A stretch of 41,740 nt of DNA. Origin: Oscillospiraceae bacterium. GTDB lineage: Bacteria; Bacillota; Clostridia; Oscillospirales; CAG-272. Made by a program: the position numbers and the translations under genes. Of the stretch, positions 7,297-15,028 are shown piece after piece (the stretch's first letter is position 1; each line of letters opens with the position of its first letter). Below the pieces are notes generated by a model that searched no databases, was not told the origin of the DNA, and saw only the letters and a list, made by a program, of their open reading frames with translations. Where the stretch lies: positions 1 to 41,740 of the forward strand of contig SVSE01000010.1 in assembly GCA_015064445.1 (NCBI GenBank). The letters run 5' to 3'.

Positions 7297-9087
7297 TCAA
7301 TCGTCTGACATGAGTTTGCGATTGTTTCTTACTTTTGGTGAAAAATTGGATTCAAATTCCGTTTCTACAAATGTGCTATTTGGTGGAATTTCGTTGTCTG
7401 TATTTGTTAAATCTCCAGGATGATATTTGTTATAAATCGCTTCATATAGTTTTTCTCTGTTCGCATATCCAATTGTACTCGCATCTCTTAATGGCACCGA
7501 ATAAGGTGTCGGCTCGAATTGAATTCCCCATTCAAAGAATAGTTTCAACTTCACCTTTATTGGATAGAATCCTGTTTTAGTAACCACGAATGTGCCTTTT
7601 GGTAATGACTTTAATTCATCTGGTGTCATTAAGGCTCTTTCTATCATTTGTACTGTTCTTGACGGGTCGTTCTTATTATTACTTACCGATCCGCTTTGTA
7701 CTGTTCTGCTTCCTAAGGACTTAGAAAGAGTTTGAGCCGATTCTGAATTTGGTGCGAATCCACCGAACACAGTTAACTGTGTATTATCTATGATAATTTC
7801 TGCTCCTTCTTTGCCATAGTTTTTTTCAAGCTGTGCAAATGATTGAATAATTGGCACAATAGATACTCTTCTCGATCTTGATGCGGAGAACATCATTTCT
7901 GCTGATTCAATTCTTGGCAATGTTCCAAACTCATCACAATAAAACACTACTCTGTTTTTGAGCTTTCCGTTGTTCTCATCTGCTACTGCAAGAATTTCTC
8001 TGTATAATTGCTGAATCAACAATGAAACCATAAAGTATTTACTGCTATCTTCCTCTGGCATAATAATAAATATTGCACTCTTTTCGCTACAGAATTTTTC
8101 TGCATCCACCTCTGTATCATTACACAAAATTGTTTCAAGTTCCGAATCCAAGAATGCATTAAGTCTTGAAAGTGCTGTTGACATAACTGATGCCATTGAT
8201 TGTTCAGCTGTATTCAAAGCTGCTCCCGCAAACCACTTTGCTTTATGGTCTTCTGGAAGCATATTCATTATAACTTGAAACTGGTTCTTCTTTCCTTTTG
8301 CTGGTGCCAACAGTTCCTGAATGATTTTAAACACTGATACAATGTGTCTTTCCTCTGGCTCACAAAATTCTGAAACCAACAAAATTGAAGCAGTCAAAAG
8401 TCCTTCAGCTGCATCGTAGAAATAACTGTTTTGACCAAAATTTCCCGATTCCATGCCAGAGAGAATGATTGTTTTTGCAATGATTTTTGCATATTTTTCT
8501 GCCTTGGCTTTATACTGAATTTCATTTGTTTCCGCATACTTGTCCATATATTTGTTTACTAGGTGCAAGAAATTGTTACCATGAGATCGCATAGGATTTC
8601 TCAAATCTATTACTGATATTTTATATCCATAATACTTCGAAGCTATCGATCCATAGTTTCTCATAATATCACCCTTGGTATCAGTACTCATAAAGGACAT
8701 TCCTGATGCACATGCGTATTCAATATTTGGGTACAACCAATATGCGGTTTTACCAACGCCTGCCGCACCTATCATCATACAGTGAACATCACCTGTATCA
8801 ACCATGGCTGTTGTTTCATTGCCTTTAGTTTTACAACCTACAACAATTCCTTGTTCTGTTGGTCTTGAGCTTGGATCGTTTCTCCATTTATTCGGCTCAA
8901 ACTGAACATGCGTATACACATCTTTTACCTCTTTACTGGAAGCCCATCTTGCTGTTCCGTGTTGTCCATCTCCTACCGTTTTATTTTTAATTCCTTTCAA
9001 ACTATACATATATGCAAGTGCAGATATTAATATAAAAATGCCACCCATTATGGCGGCAACTAATACTAATGTTTGTACCCCTTCCAT
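7297..9087 (-). CDS. VirD4/TraG-type conjugative coupling ATPase (CD1115-like)
   Basis: The coupling protein brings the relaxase-DNA complex to the type IV secretion channel and powers DNA transfer. An N-terminal membrane helix (about residues 4-27) is followed by the motor domain with Walker A GAAGVGKT (about 108-115), Walker B VVFYCDEFG, and the long TraG/VirD4 core. The length of about 596 residues fits the family from Clostridia elements. ATG 9087 has GAGGTG six bases upstream. A GTG at 9096 would add three residues. The primase-like gene ends at 9098, so its stop overlaps the ribosome site and the two are coupled. No secretion-channel genes are next to it, so the module is split or reduced. 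Confidence 0.9.
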   Translation of the reverse strand: MEGVQTLVLVAAIMGGIFILISALAYMYSLKGIKNKTVGDGQHGTARWASSKEVKDVYTHVQFEPNKWRNDPSSRPTEQGIVVGCKTKGNETTAMVDTGDVHCMMIGAAGVGKTAYWLYPNIEYACASGMSFMSTDTKGDIMRNYGSIASKYYGYKISVIDLRNPMRSHGNNFLHLVNKYMDKYAETNEIQYKAKAEKYAKIIAKTIILSGMESGNFGQNSYFYDAAEGLLTASILLVSEFCEPEERHIVSVFKIIQELLAPAKGKKNQFQVIMNMLPEDHKAKWFAGAALNTAEQSMASVMSTALSRLNAFLDSELETILCNDTEVDAEKFCSEKSAIFIIMPEEDSSKYFMVSLLIQQLYREILAVADENNGKLKNRVVFYCDEFGTLPRIESAEMMFSASRSRRVSIVPIIQSFAQLEKNYGKEGAEIIIDNTQLTVFGGFAPNSESAQTLSKSLGSRTVQSGSVSNNKNDPSRTVQMIERALMTPDELKSLPKGTFVVTKTGFYPIKVKLKLFFEWGIQFEPTPYSVPLRDASTIGYANREKLYEAIYNKYHPGDLTNTDNEIPPNSTFVETEFESNFSPKVRNNRKLMSDD

Positions 9088-9097
9088 CTCACGCACC

Positions 9098-10030
9098 TCA
9101 CATGTCTATTGAGCCAATCTTCATTGGCTCTTTTGCTGGCAGGAATTCTTTTCCGTGTAGTTCTTTCAAATCTTCATCCCAATCCTTATTCTTAGGCATA
9201 ATTCGCCACACCTCTTGATCTCCTCTTGCATGAATAATTTCAGCAATTCTACATGCTCCTTCTATACCTGCTGAGTCGTGGTCTAAACATAAATATACCG
9301 ATGTTATATTCGGATAGTTCTCTAACATTTTTAGAACTGCGCAGTCTGCAGTTGAGCATAAAGCTACATATGAATGTTCTTTCCAATCGCTACGATTTCT
9401 CAAAGAAATATAAGCAAGCATATCTATTGGTGCTTCGAATACATATAATTTTTCGCTATTGCCAACAAAATTAAAACTGTAGTTTGCATCACTTCCTGAT
9501 ACATTTCCTTTGAAATCTGATGACGCTTGTGTAGATCTTTTTTGAATATGCTTTATTGTTCCTTCTTTATCTTTTCCGACAAAAACAACATTATGGTATC
9601 GCTTATCTTCATATATCAAACCTCTTTTTACGAACTCATTTAAGATTTCACGATTGATACATCTTTCTCCTAATAAATAAGCATACACTCTTTTCATATC
9701 ATTGTTTTTTTCTGGTATTTTGATTTCTTTTTCTTCTTTTTTTGCTTTTGGTAACACCTCTGTTCCAACGCTTGATCCTAACAATGCTCTTATAGCATCT
9801 GGATAGTTCATTCCATAAAATTTTTGAACAAATTTTATTGCTCCTCCACCTATTCGTTCATATTGACTGTACCATTGATTACCACGAATAGATATTTTAC
9901 CAAATGGAGATTCCCAAGAATACTCTTGTCCACTCCTTTTGAGTTTTTCTCCTTTTGCCATCAAAAACAAAGCAATGTCAACATTGTTGGCTTCTTCTTT
10001 TTCTTGGTCAGTAAAATTAATATATCCCAT
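9098..10030 (-). CDS. DUF3991 and TOPRIM domain protein, primase-like
   Basis: The N-terminal half (about 1-85) resembles the CHC2-like/DUF3991 region, with the conserved feature of small aromatic residues (WESPFGKISI, GGGAIKFVQ) but without an obvious zinc-binding Cys/His set. The C-terminal half is a TOPRIM-like fold with an early acidic site (VFEAPIDML) and the DxD-type motif YLCLDHDSAG. Such proteins occur in conjugative elements and probably act in priming or processing transferred DNA. AAAGGAG precedes ATG 10030. It lies between the ribbon-helix-helix gene (21 bases upstream) and the coupling protein. Confidence 0.8.
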   Translation of the reverse strand: MGYINFTDQEKEEANNVDIALFLMAKGEKLKRSGQEYSWESPFGKISIRGNQWYSQYERIGGGAIKFVQKFYGMNYPDAIRALLGSSVGTEVLPKAKKEEKEIKIPEKNNDMKRVYAYLLGERCINREILNEFVKRGLIYEDKRYHNVVFVGKDKEGTIKHIQKRSTQASSDFKGNVSGSDANYSFNFVGNSEKLYVFEAPIDMLAYISLRNRSDWKEHSYVALCSTADCAVLKMLENYPNITSVYLCLDHDSAGIEGACRIAEIIHARGDQEVWRIMPKNKDWDEDLKELHGKEFLPAKEPMKIGSIDM

Positions 10031-10051
10031 ATTCTCTCCTTTCTTTTTAAC

Positions 10052-10423
10052 CTACACTTGTGATATTTGTGCGTTTTTCTTGTCTTCAATTTCTCGCTTT
10101 TGTCTTCTGTCAATCTGAGATTTTACTCCGTCTGGCTTGTCAAAGTTTTCTTTGAATATACTTGCTAAACTCTTAAATAATCTTGACACAGCAGTTGCTT
10201 TTATATGAGCGGTTTGACGCTTTTCGTGTGAACTTGGAAGATAATTTTCATTTCTATTTGTTGCTAAATAACCACTGTAAAAAAGTATAGCTTTCTCAAT
10301 ATACTCACTTACACTTCCGCTATTATCTAGCTTCAAACTATCTTCTACAAGTTGCAATGTCGACGGTTTTACCCATAGCATAAATCTTCTTTTTTTCTCA
10401 TGCTCTTTTTCTTTCTTATCCAC
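10052..10423 (-). CDS. Ribbon-helix-helix-like DNA-binding protein of the element
   Basis: This 123-residue basic protein starts with GTG at 10423, supported by AAAGGAG seven bases upstream. Residues 13-55 (FMLWVKPSTL, then SVSEYIEKAI) have the strand-helix-helix pattern of small ribbon-helix-helix proteins, which in such elements act as relaxosome accessory factors or transcription repressors. The C-terminal part is basic and helical (residues 75-115). It is first in the three-gene conjugation operon that runs leftward. The assignment is by pattern and context, not by a diagnostic motif. Confidence 0.65.
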   Translation of the reverse strand: MDKKEKEHEKKRRFMLWVKPSTLQLVEDSLKLDNSGSVSEYIEKAILFYSGYLATNRNENYLPSSHEKRQTAHIKATAVSRLFKSLASIFKENFDKPDGVKSQIDRRQKREIEDKKNAQISQV

Positions 10424-10556
10424 TTTTTTCTCCTTTCATGGCGCCTACTAAAATCCTTTTGTTTATTGGACTTGCTCAACTTTTTCTCTTATAGAAAACT
10501 GTTTCATTTCTTTTTCTTCCTTTATTATTTTCCGATGATTAAGGAAGGCTGATTTC

Positions 10557-10590
10557 CTCGCAGTTTTTCTCGCAGTTTTCTCGCAAATTT
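10557..10590. repeat. Three tandem copies of a CTCGCAGTTTT unit
   Basis: Units start at 10557, 10569 and 10580 (the third reads CTCGCAAATTT), spaced 11-12 bases apart. They lie about 110 bases from the tRNA fragment, where recombinase or excisionase arm sites would be expected. Confidence 0.5.
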
Positions 10591-10642
10591 CTAAAATCTA
10601 GCCGATTTTTACCTTGTTTTTGCCTATTTTTTAACCTCTTTG

Positions 10643-10665
10643 GGGATTATTCGGGATTATTTGGG
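10643..10665. repeat. Tandem GGGATTATT repeats, 10-base period
   Basis: GGGATTATTC, GGGATTATTT and a partial GGG start at 10643, 10653 and 10663, one DNA helical turn apart. They sit directly next to the tRNA 3' fragment, consistent with a recombinase accessory-protein site. Confidence 0.5.
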
Positions 10666-10680
10666 AAGTATGCCCAGTTT

Positions 10681-10736
10681 CTCGAAATCAGTTTGTCTTA
10701 ACAGACACGTGAGTTCGAATCTCACCGCTTGCGCCA
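10681..10736 (+). tRNA. 3' fragment of a class II tRNA gene, probable attachment site
   Basis: The sequence matches the last part of a tRNA. An anticodon-loop-like CTCGAAA lies at 10681-10687. A long variable arm has stem TGTCT/AGACA (10694-10707). The T arm is GTGAG-TTCGAAT-CTCAC (10709-10725). Then come a 7-base acceptor strand (10726-10732), discriminator G and CCA (10734-10736). No matching 5' acceptor (GCAAGCG) is present upstream, so this is not a full gene. The long variable arm limits it to Ser, Leu or Tyr. Discriminator G and the CGA-like loop favour Ser. It is best read as the duplicated core left at one end of an element inserted into the tRNA. Confidence 0.75.
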
Positions 10737-10783
10737 AAAGAAACCTAAACCGAACACAGTTTGGTATAGGTTTCTTTCTTTTT
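10737..10783 (+). terminator. Terminator of the original tRNA gene
   Basis: AAAGAAACCTA (10737-10747) pairs with TAGGTTTCTTT (10767-10777). An inner six-pair stem (CCGAAC/GTTTGG, one wobble) has a 3-base loop, and a T-run follows. It starts directly after the CCA, as expected for a chromosomal tRNA transcript. Confidence 0.8.
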
Positions 10784-10834
10784 GGTGGCAGGGGTGATGA
10801 TAAGAACTCACCTTTGTAAATGCAACGCATTTGC

Positions 10835-10906
10835 ATAAAGCATTTCAATAACGCAACAGTTGTTTTAAAATAACCCACTCAAGCGAGTGCCGAAAATCAG
10901 CACTCG
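10835..10906 (+). repeat. 72-bp direct repeat, copy A
   Basis: Identical to 11521-11592 except for one base (C at 10878, T in copy B). The last 23 bases form a hairpin with stem CGAGTGC/GCACTCG, followed here by a T-rich run (10907-10917). The 10424-10989 gap therefore holds tandem repeats, the tRNA fragment with its terminator, and this repeat, with no supported gene. Confidence 0.95.
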
Positions 10907-10989
10907 TCTATTTTTTGAAATTTTCGCATGCACACGCCACAGTGCCACTTCATAGAAAATTCTTGTCTTATATTTCAACAATTTACTAA

Positions 10990-11469
10990 TTAACGATTTC
11001 CTTCTATGCATTGGCTAACTGCATTATATAGTCCTTCTTCATATTGATAATAGTACATGTACGACATATATTTGCTTAAATTCCAACTTGCTACATCGTC
11101 AGTATAAATGAAATAGCATCCGTATAGTTCGGTAGGAAACTCCTCACTATATTTATCTCCTGTAAAGTTAATAAATATATAGTCTGTAGATGGATTAACA
11201 GAGCTTTTAGATGGCATTCCGTCTAATTCAGTATAGTCGAAATTTGCAATGATATTATAAAGCTCTAATGCTTTTTCTTTTTCAAAAACTATTTCTTCAT
11301 TTGTTTGTCCAAATACAATTTCACATTGTAAATTACTAACATTTTGCATTTCAAAACTTGGAATATCGCCATTGGTGGAATTGTTTGAATTATCTGTTTC
11401 TTCATTGTTGCAAGCAAACAGGCAAAGTGAGCATAAAACAATAGCAATTATTAGTAAAACTTTTTTCAT
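10990..11469 (-). CDS. Hypothetical small lipoprotein
   Basis: The 159-residue protein has a lipoprotein signal with the lipobox LFAC (Cys20) and a short Asn/Ser-rich spacer (21-36), then a single small domain (about 40-159) with no family I recognise. AAAGGAG precedes ATG 11469. It is a single-gene unit, flanked on both sides by the 72-bp repeats, and its own -35 box lies inside copy B. The arrangement suggests that gene and repeat were acquired or duplicated as a unit. Confidence 0.75.
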   Translation of the reverse strand: MKKVLLIIAIVLCSLCLFACNNEETDNSNNSTNGDIPSFEMQNVSNLQCEIVFGQTNEEIVFEKEKALELYNIIANFDYTELDGMPSKSSVNPSTDYIFINFTGDKYSEEFPTELYGCYFIYTDDVASWNLSKYMSYMYYYQYEEGLYNAVSQCIEGNR

Positions 11470-11505
11470 AGGGATTTTCTCCTTTAATTGGAATTTTACA
11501 TTTAA

Positions 11506-11534
11506 ATTATATCACACCATATAAAGCATTTCAA
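11506..11534 (-). promoter_or_regulatory. Promoter of the small lipoprotein gene
   Basis: -35 TTGAAA (11529-11534), a 17-base spacer and -10 TATAAT (11506-11511) preceded by TGA. The -35 and half of the spacer belong to repeat copy B. Confidence 0.8.
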
Positions 11535-11592
11535 TAACGCAACAGTTGTTTTAAAATAACCCATTCAAGCGAGTGCCGAAAATCAGCACTCG
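11521..11592 (+). repeat. 72-bp direct repeat, copy B
   Basis: This is the second copy of the repeat at 10835-10906. Its hairpin (11570-11576 with 11586-11592) is followed on the + strand by CCTTTTGTTTTT. On the minus strand it lies about 10 bases past the last gene of the uronate operon and probably ends that transcript too. Confidence 0.95.
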
Positions 11593-11602
11593 CCTTTTGT
11601 TT

Positions 11603-11815
11603 TTATATCTCGATTGTTGTTTTTGGAAGGGAGTCGGTTATGGCGGTGAGGGTTGCTTTTGTGCCCTTTTGCTTTTTGAGGGCGACGGGGGCTTTGCCCT
11701 TGCAGGTGGAGATTTCGCTCTCTATATATTTGCCTGTATAGGTCAAATCTCCGTTTGCGCATCCCATAATCGTGGCATTTTCAGCCTCAAAGCGCACAAG
11801 CAGAATTAATTTCAT
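11603..11815 (-). CDS. Small protein of unknown function at the end of the uronate operon
   Basis: Seventy residues, starting at ATG 11815, eight bases after the alpha-galactosidase stop. Codon use matches the upstream operon genes, and the frame runs to the operon-end hairpin, which supports a real gene. The ribosome site is weak (AAGAG). The sequence alternates hydrophobic and polar residues like a small beta-sandwich, with two cysteines and no signal peptide or motif I recognise. It may also be a detached C-terminal fragment of a longer glycan enzyme. The overlapping + strand frame at 11573-11809 is less likely. Confidence 0.55.
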   Translation of the reverse strand: MKLILLVRFEAENATIMGCANGDLTYTGKYIESEISTCKGKAPVALKKQKGTKATLTAITDSLPKTTIEI

Positions 11816-11823
11816 TTTTACTC

Positions 11824-13560
11824 TTAACCAAGCTTAATCATTTCGCAATTTTTTGCAGGAATTTTATGGATTCCAGCGCAAAGGTGCTTTGTTGTATACT
11901 TATTACCGAGAATGTCGTAAATTTCGCATTCTGCATCAGCCTCAAGCTCCACAACCACTCCGTCATAGCCACTTGAATTAAAGAGATAAGTTGTAGTGTC
12001 CTTTTGTGCCGAATATGCTACATTATGATACAAAACAGCGACACATTCCCCATCCCTTGTGCTTTGTGCCATTGTGTAGCCTACATCGTAGCCAGACAAG
12101 GAAAGCTTACCGTCAAGGAGTGTTTTTCTATGCTCTCTCCAAAACGAGAGGAAGTATGTAAGAAGTGCCCTTTGCTCCTCGGTTATCTTATCAAGAAGCA
12201 CGGAAATTTGTGGCACGCAGAACATAATTGCGTAAAGCTGATATGCCACGCCCTCAAGGGTATCATTTTCGTTAAACACGAGCATATCGCTATGGACCGC
12301 TGTATTGCCAGAGCTTATACGAAGGTCGAGGGAGTGTGTTTTATTTGTAAGTGCATCTCCTGGGCAGTCGCCTACACGGAACATATTTCCGTATTTTCCA
12401 ACGACAGGACCGATATAGGATTGCCTAAATTCAATCAAGATCTCGGGGTTGATTTTGGTGAGCGCCTCGTAAACCTCGCTCATAAGCGCATCAACTGCCT
12501 CCTCCAAGCCAACGAAGTCCATTGAGTCGTAATCGGTTGAGCTTTCCTCGGTAAGTCGGAAGCTGTCGATGAAGTCAAGCTTCAAGCCGTCCCAGCCATA
12601 TTCCTTAACATATGAGGCGTAAATGTCAACCAAGAATTCTCTTACCTCCTTAAAGCGAGGGTCAAGCACACAAGCCTTCGAGCCCTTGCTTGTGCAGAGG
12701 TATTTGCCCTTAAAGCGCTCAAAGTTTTCGCTCGAAATTCCAACAAATGGAACGGAAAACCACACCATAAACTTCATTCCAAGTGCGTGCACTCTATCAA
12801 CGAAGTCCTTCATATCGGGAATTTTAGCAGTTGCTATTTTCCAGTCGCCACAAAATGCGTAGCCTCTTGAATTGTCATCAGTTTGCCAACCGTCATCAAC
12901 GATTACAGTGTCCATTCCGAGCGCCTTTGCTCTTTCACACTCGGCTACAATCTCATCAGCAATTGTTCTTTGATGGAAGCTATACCAGCAGGAATACATA
13001 GGCAGAGTTGCATGCTCTGGCACATGTGCGCCCTTAAAGCCAAGCTCATCCCACCATTTCTTTGCATCTGATACTGCGTCCTCAACTGCTATTTCTCGTC
13101 TGTCGATACGGATTATTACCTCATAATCCTTCATTTTCGCACACAGGTTCGAGAAAAGCTCGATTTTTATGCGTACTCTGCCCGTTTCCTCAACTATACC
13201 TGCCATAATCGTAGTAGGTGTCAATGGGTCGGAGAGTGTTACGCTGATTCTGTTTTTGTCGCTCTTGTTAAATAGTGTTATGTGAGGAGTGCCCGATGCC
13301 AAGCAAGAGGTTGCCTTGCGCATCCACCAATCTGGAGATACATTTCTTTGGAAGCTTGAAAGGGATGACCAAAAGCCGAGAATATCAACCAAATCCTCAT
13401 CCCAAATTATTGTATACGGCTTAGGCGATGCCTCCTCCTTAAAGGAAAGCCTTAGCTTATACTTGCTAATTACTCCATCCTCAATTTTTTCAAGCGAGGA
13501 AAGCGCCATTTCATTTTCGGTTGTTGTTTCAAAATCAGGGGTAAGTGTTTGTTTTTTCAT
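11824..13560 (-). CDS. GH36-type alpha-galactosidase
   Basis: Glycoside hydrolase clan GH-D enzymes of this type release terminal alpha-galactosyl (or related) residues with retention. The (beta/alpha)8 barrel spans about residues 185-480. It contains VDDGWQ (221-226), the nucleophile motif GLKLDF (D329) and the acid/base region RVGDCPGD (D398 or D402). At 578 residues it is shorter than the usual 700-730, mainly in the N-terminal beta domain. There is no signal peptide, so it acts in the cytoplasm on imported oligosaccharides. AAGGAG precedes ATG 13560, which overlaps the HAD gene's TGA (ATGA). The exact substrate is not certain: a galacturonate-containing plant glycan would fit the operon. 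Confidence 0.8.
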   Translation of the reverse strand: MKKQTLTPDFETTTENEMALSSLEKIEDGVISKYKLRLSFKEEASPKPYTIIWDEDLVDILGFWSSLSSFQRNVSPDWWMRKATSCLASGTPHITLFNKSDKNRISVTLSDPLTPTTIMAGIVEETGRVRIKIELFSNLCAKMKDYEVIIRIDRREIAVEDAVSDAKKWWDELGFKGAHVPEHATLPMYSCWYSFHQRTIADEIVAECERAKALGMDTVIVDDGWQTDDNSRGYAFCGDWKIATAKIPDMKDFVDRVHALGMKFMVWFSVPFVGISSENFERFKGKYLCTSKGSKACVLDPRFKEVREFLVDIYASYVKEYGWDGLKLDFIDSFRLTEESSTDYDSMDFVGLEEAVDALMSEVYEALTKINPEILIEFRQSYIGPVVGKYGNMFRVGDCPGDALTNKTHSLDLRISSGNTAVHSDMLVFNENDTLEGVAYQLYAIMFCVPQISVLLDKITEEQRALLTYFLSFWREHRKTLLDGKLSLSGYDVGYTMAQSTRDGECVAVLYHNVAYSAQKDTTTYLFNSSGYDGVVVELEADAECEIYDILGNKYTTKHLCAGIHKIPAKNCEMIKLG

Positions 13561-14285
13561 AAAAGCTCCTTGATAACACTTGGAAAATCTCTATAATCAT
13601 CTATTTCAAAATAGTTAAAATCAGCCTTATAAACGCACTCGTCGTTTCCACCTCTGCCATAGTCATCGCCAACATAGACAACCTCGCTATGTGCTATGCC
13701 GTTTTCCCTACAATAGAGGTCGAGGGCATGATATTTGTTATGTGGCTTAGGGGACATATCAAACGAGGACGAGCCACCTACGAAAACATTATATTCAGGG
13801 AATGCCTCGCACACCTCGTCATAGATTGCTCTGCGCTTCGTTCTATCAGGGTCAAAGGCGAGCTTATCGGCTTGAATTGCCTTAGTGCCGAGAATCGGGA
13901 ATGTAATACAGCCCGAGCTATGATACTCGACGCTATCGCCACGATACTCGGTAAAGCCATATTTTTCTCTAAAATATGCGACCCTGTGCTCGATTTTCTC
14001 CCTTTCAGTAGGAAATTGAAGGTCACGCACGATGTCAATATCGTTTGTTTTCTCGTTATAGGTTGCATATTGCAAGCCATAATTGCCGACTATATCAATC
14101 GGATATTTTTCCATTTGATTAAAAATGCGCCTTGCCTGTCCTGCGCCAACCATCAAAAGCTTGTATTTTTTTGATAGCTTATCAAGAACCTCTCGATGTA
14201 AGGCGCATAAGCTCTCTCTATGCTGTGTGAGAGTTCCGTCAAGATCGAAGGCGATTAGTCTTATTTTTGTCTTATCAATTTTCAT
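13557..14285 (-). CDS. HAD-superfamily phosphatase, phosphomannomutase-like cap (type IIB)
   Basis: The HAD motif I is FDLDGT (DxD nucleophile pair, about 14-19). A lysine (HNKYHAL, about 193) and motif IV VGDDYGRGGND complete the core. The middle cap region, with YHSSGCITFPILG, resembles that of phosphomannomutase-type HAD proteins. It should hydrolyse or transfer phosphate on a sugar or polyol phosphate in the cytoplasm. GGAG lies upstream of ATG 14285. Four-base overlaps with the genes on both sides show tight coupling. Its place after the glycerophosphodiesterase and glycerol-1-phosphate dehydrogenase suggests that it acts on a glycerol phosphate or on the released sugar phosphate. That is inference. 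Confidence 0.8.
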   Translation of the reverse strand: MKIDKTKIRLIAFDLDGTLTQHRESLCALHREVLDKLSKKYKLLMVGAGQARRIFNQMEKYPIDIVGNYGLQYATYNEKTNDIDIVRDLQFPTEREKIEHRVAYFREKYGFTEYRGDSVEYHSSGCITFPILGTKAIQADKLAFDPDRTKRRAIYDEVCEAFPEYNVFVGGSSSFDMSPKPHNKYHALDLYCRENGIAHSEVVYVGDDYGRGGNDECVYKADFNYFEIDDYRDFPSVIKELL

Positions 14286-15028
14286 TTCAGCTTCTCCAAA
14301 ATGTCCCTCGGATTATTTGTTGTTATAAGTCTTGCACCATATTTTGCGCACATATCAAGCTTTGATTTTTGCGTCACGCTCGCACCTATCCATGCTTGAA
14401 TTCCATGCTCAGCAAGATATGCATAATGCTCTGGGTGGTCGTTTTGGAAAACGCAAGCGCAATAAAGGTATTCATCTGGGTTTATGCTCACATTGAACAT
14501 CTCCCAGTATGGATAAAAGCCGTGGAGTGCATATTTTTTACCGTGCTTTTTATACACATATTCAAGCACATAGGCATCAAAGCTATTGATTACAATTCTC
14601 TTTGAAAGACCGTATTTTTCAACCAAGTCGAGCGTGTCATCAATGCATTTTTCGCATCTTCCCCTGTTGTCGCCCCTGTTGTACTCCTTGATTTCAAGAT
14701 TAAAGGTAATATCAAGGGGCTGTGCCCACGCAAAAAGCTCCTCGAGGGTTGGCACGCACTCGTAACTATTTTTGTCCGATGCGTTAAGCGCCCTTATCTC
14801 GTCAAGGGTCATCTCGCAAACTTTGCCACTGCCGTTTGTTGTACGGTCAACGGTGTCGTCGTGAATTAAGACAAGATGATTATCCTTTGTTAGATGAATG
14901 TCGGTTTCAATCATATCAGCACCGACTGCGTGTGCCATTTTAAAGGCAGTCATTGTGTTTTCATAATAGTTATAAGAGTCGCCCCTGTGTGCAGCAACCG
15001 TCATTCTATCGTCTCTTACAAGGCTCAT
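14282..15028 (-). CDS. Glycerophosphodiester phosphodiesterase (GDPD)
   Basis: The family hydrolyses glycerophosphodiesters to an alcohol and glycerol phosphate with a divalent metal. All signature residues are visible: HRG (H14, R15), EN (E23), ETD (E41, D43) and HDD (H56, D57). The 248-residue length is normal for a cytoplasmic GDPD, and there is no signal peptide. The start at 15028 is supported by GGAGATAAGG and overlaps araM by 23 bases. Pairing with a glycerol-1-phosphate dehydrogenase is unusual, because the family normally releases sn-glycerol-3-phosphate. The stereochemistry here is an open question. Confidence 0.9.
   Translation of the reverse strand: MSLVRDDRMTVAAHRGDSYNYYENTMTAFKMAHAVGADMIETDIHLTKDNHLVLIHDDTVDRTTNGSGKVCEMTLDEIRALNASDKNSYECVPTLEELFAWAQPLDITFNLEIKEYNRGDNRGRCEKCIDDTLDLVEKYGLSKRIVINSFDAYVLEYVYKKHGKKYALHGFYPYWEMFNVSINPDEYLYCACVFQNDHPEHYAYLAEHGIQAWIGASVTQKSKLDMCAKYGARLITTNNPRDILEKLK

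Larger units (their letters stand above)
1..10736. mobile_element. Right end of an integrated conjugative or mobilizable element (left end outside window)
   Basis: The stretch is AT-richer than the DNA to its right. It carries a VirD4-type coupling protein, a DUF3991/TOPRIM protein and a ribbon-helix-helix-like protein, a set typical of Clostridia conjugative elements. It stops at a tRNA 3' fragment followed by that tRNA's terminator and chromosomal genes. In elements that integrate into a tRNA 3' end, the intact tRNA lies at one end and a bare 3' copy at the other. The orientation here puts the element on the left of the fragment. No integrase or relaxase is visible, so the rest should lie left of the window or be lost. 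The exact left limit and whether it is still mobile are unknown. Confidence 0.65.

Noticed and set aside
10460-10517. 14-codon minus-strand leader peptide (starts MKQFS) upstream of the ribbon-helix-helix gene
   Set aside because: A purine-rich site precedes it, but it is too short and lacks a nearby terminator-antiterminator pair to support attenuation.
10681-10736. A complete tRNA gene
   Set aside because: No 5' acceptor strand complementary to the 3' one and no D arm are found upstream, and the anticodon stem does not pair, so only the 3' part is present.
10657-10878. 73-codon minus-strand frame across the tRNA fragment
   Set aside because: It is an antisense reading of the tRNA 3' end, its terminator and repeat copy A; such frames are common artefacts at tRNA genes.
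12004-12525. 173-codon + strand frame inside the alpha-galactosidase gene
   Set aside because: It is antisense to a clearly homologous GH36 gene, with no ribosome site or family resemblance.
13689-14174. 161-codon + strand frame opposite the HAD phosphatase
   Set aside because: It is a shadow of a real gene with all HAD motifs; the Cys/Ile-rich composition is typical of antisense frames.
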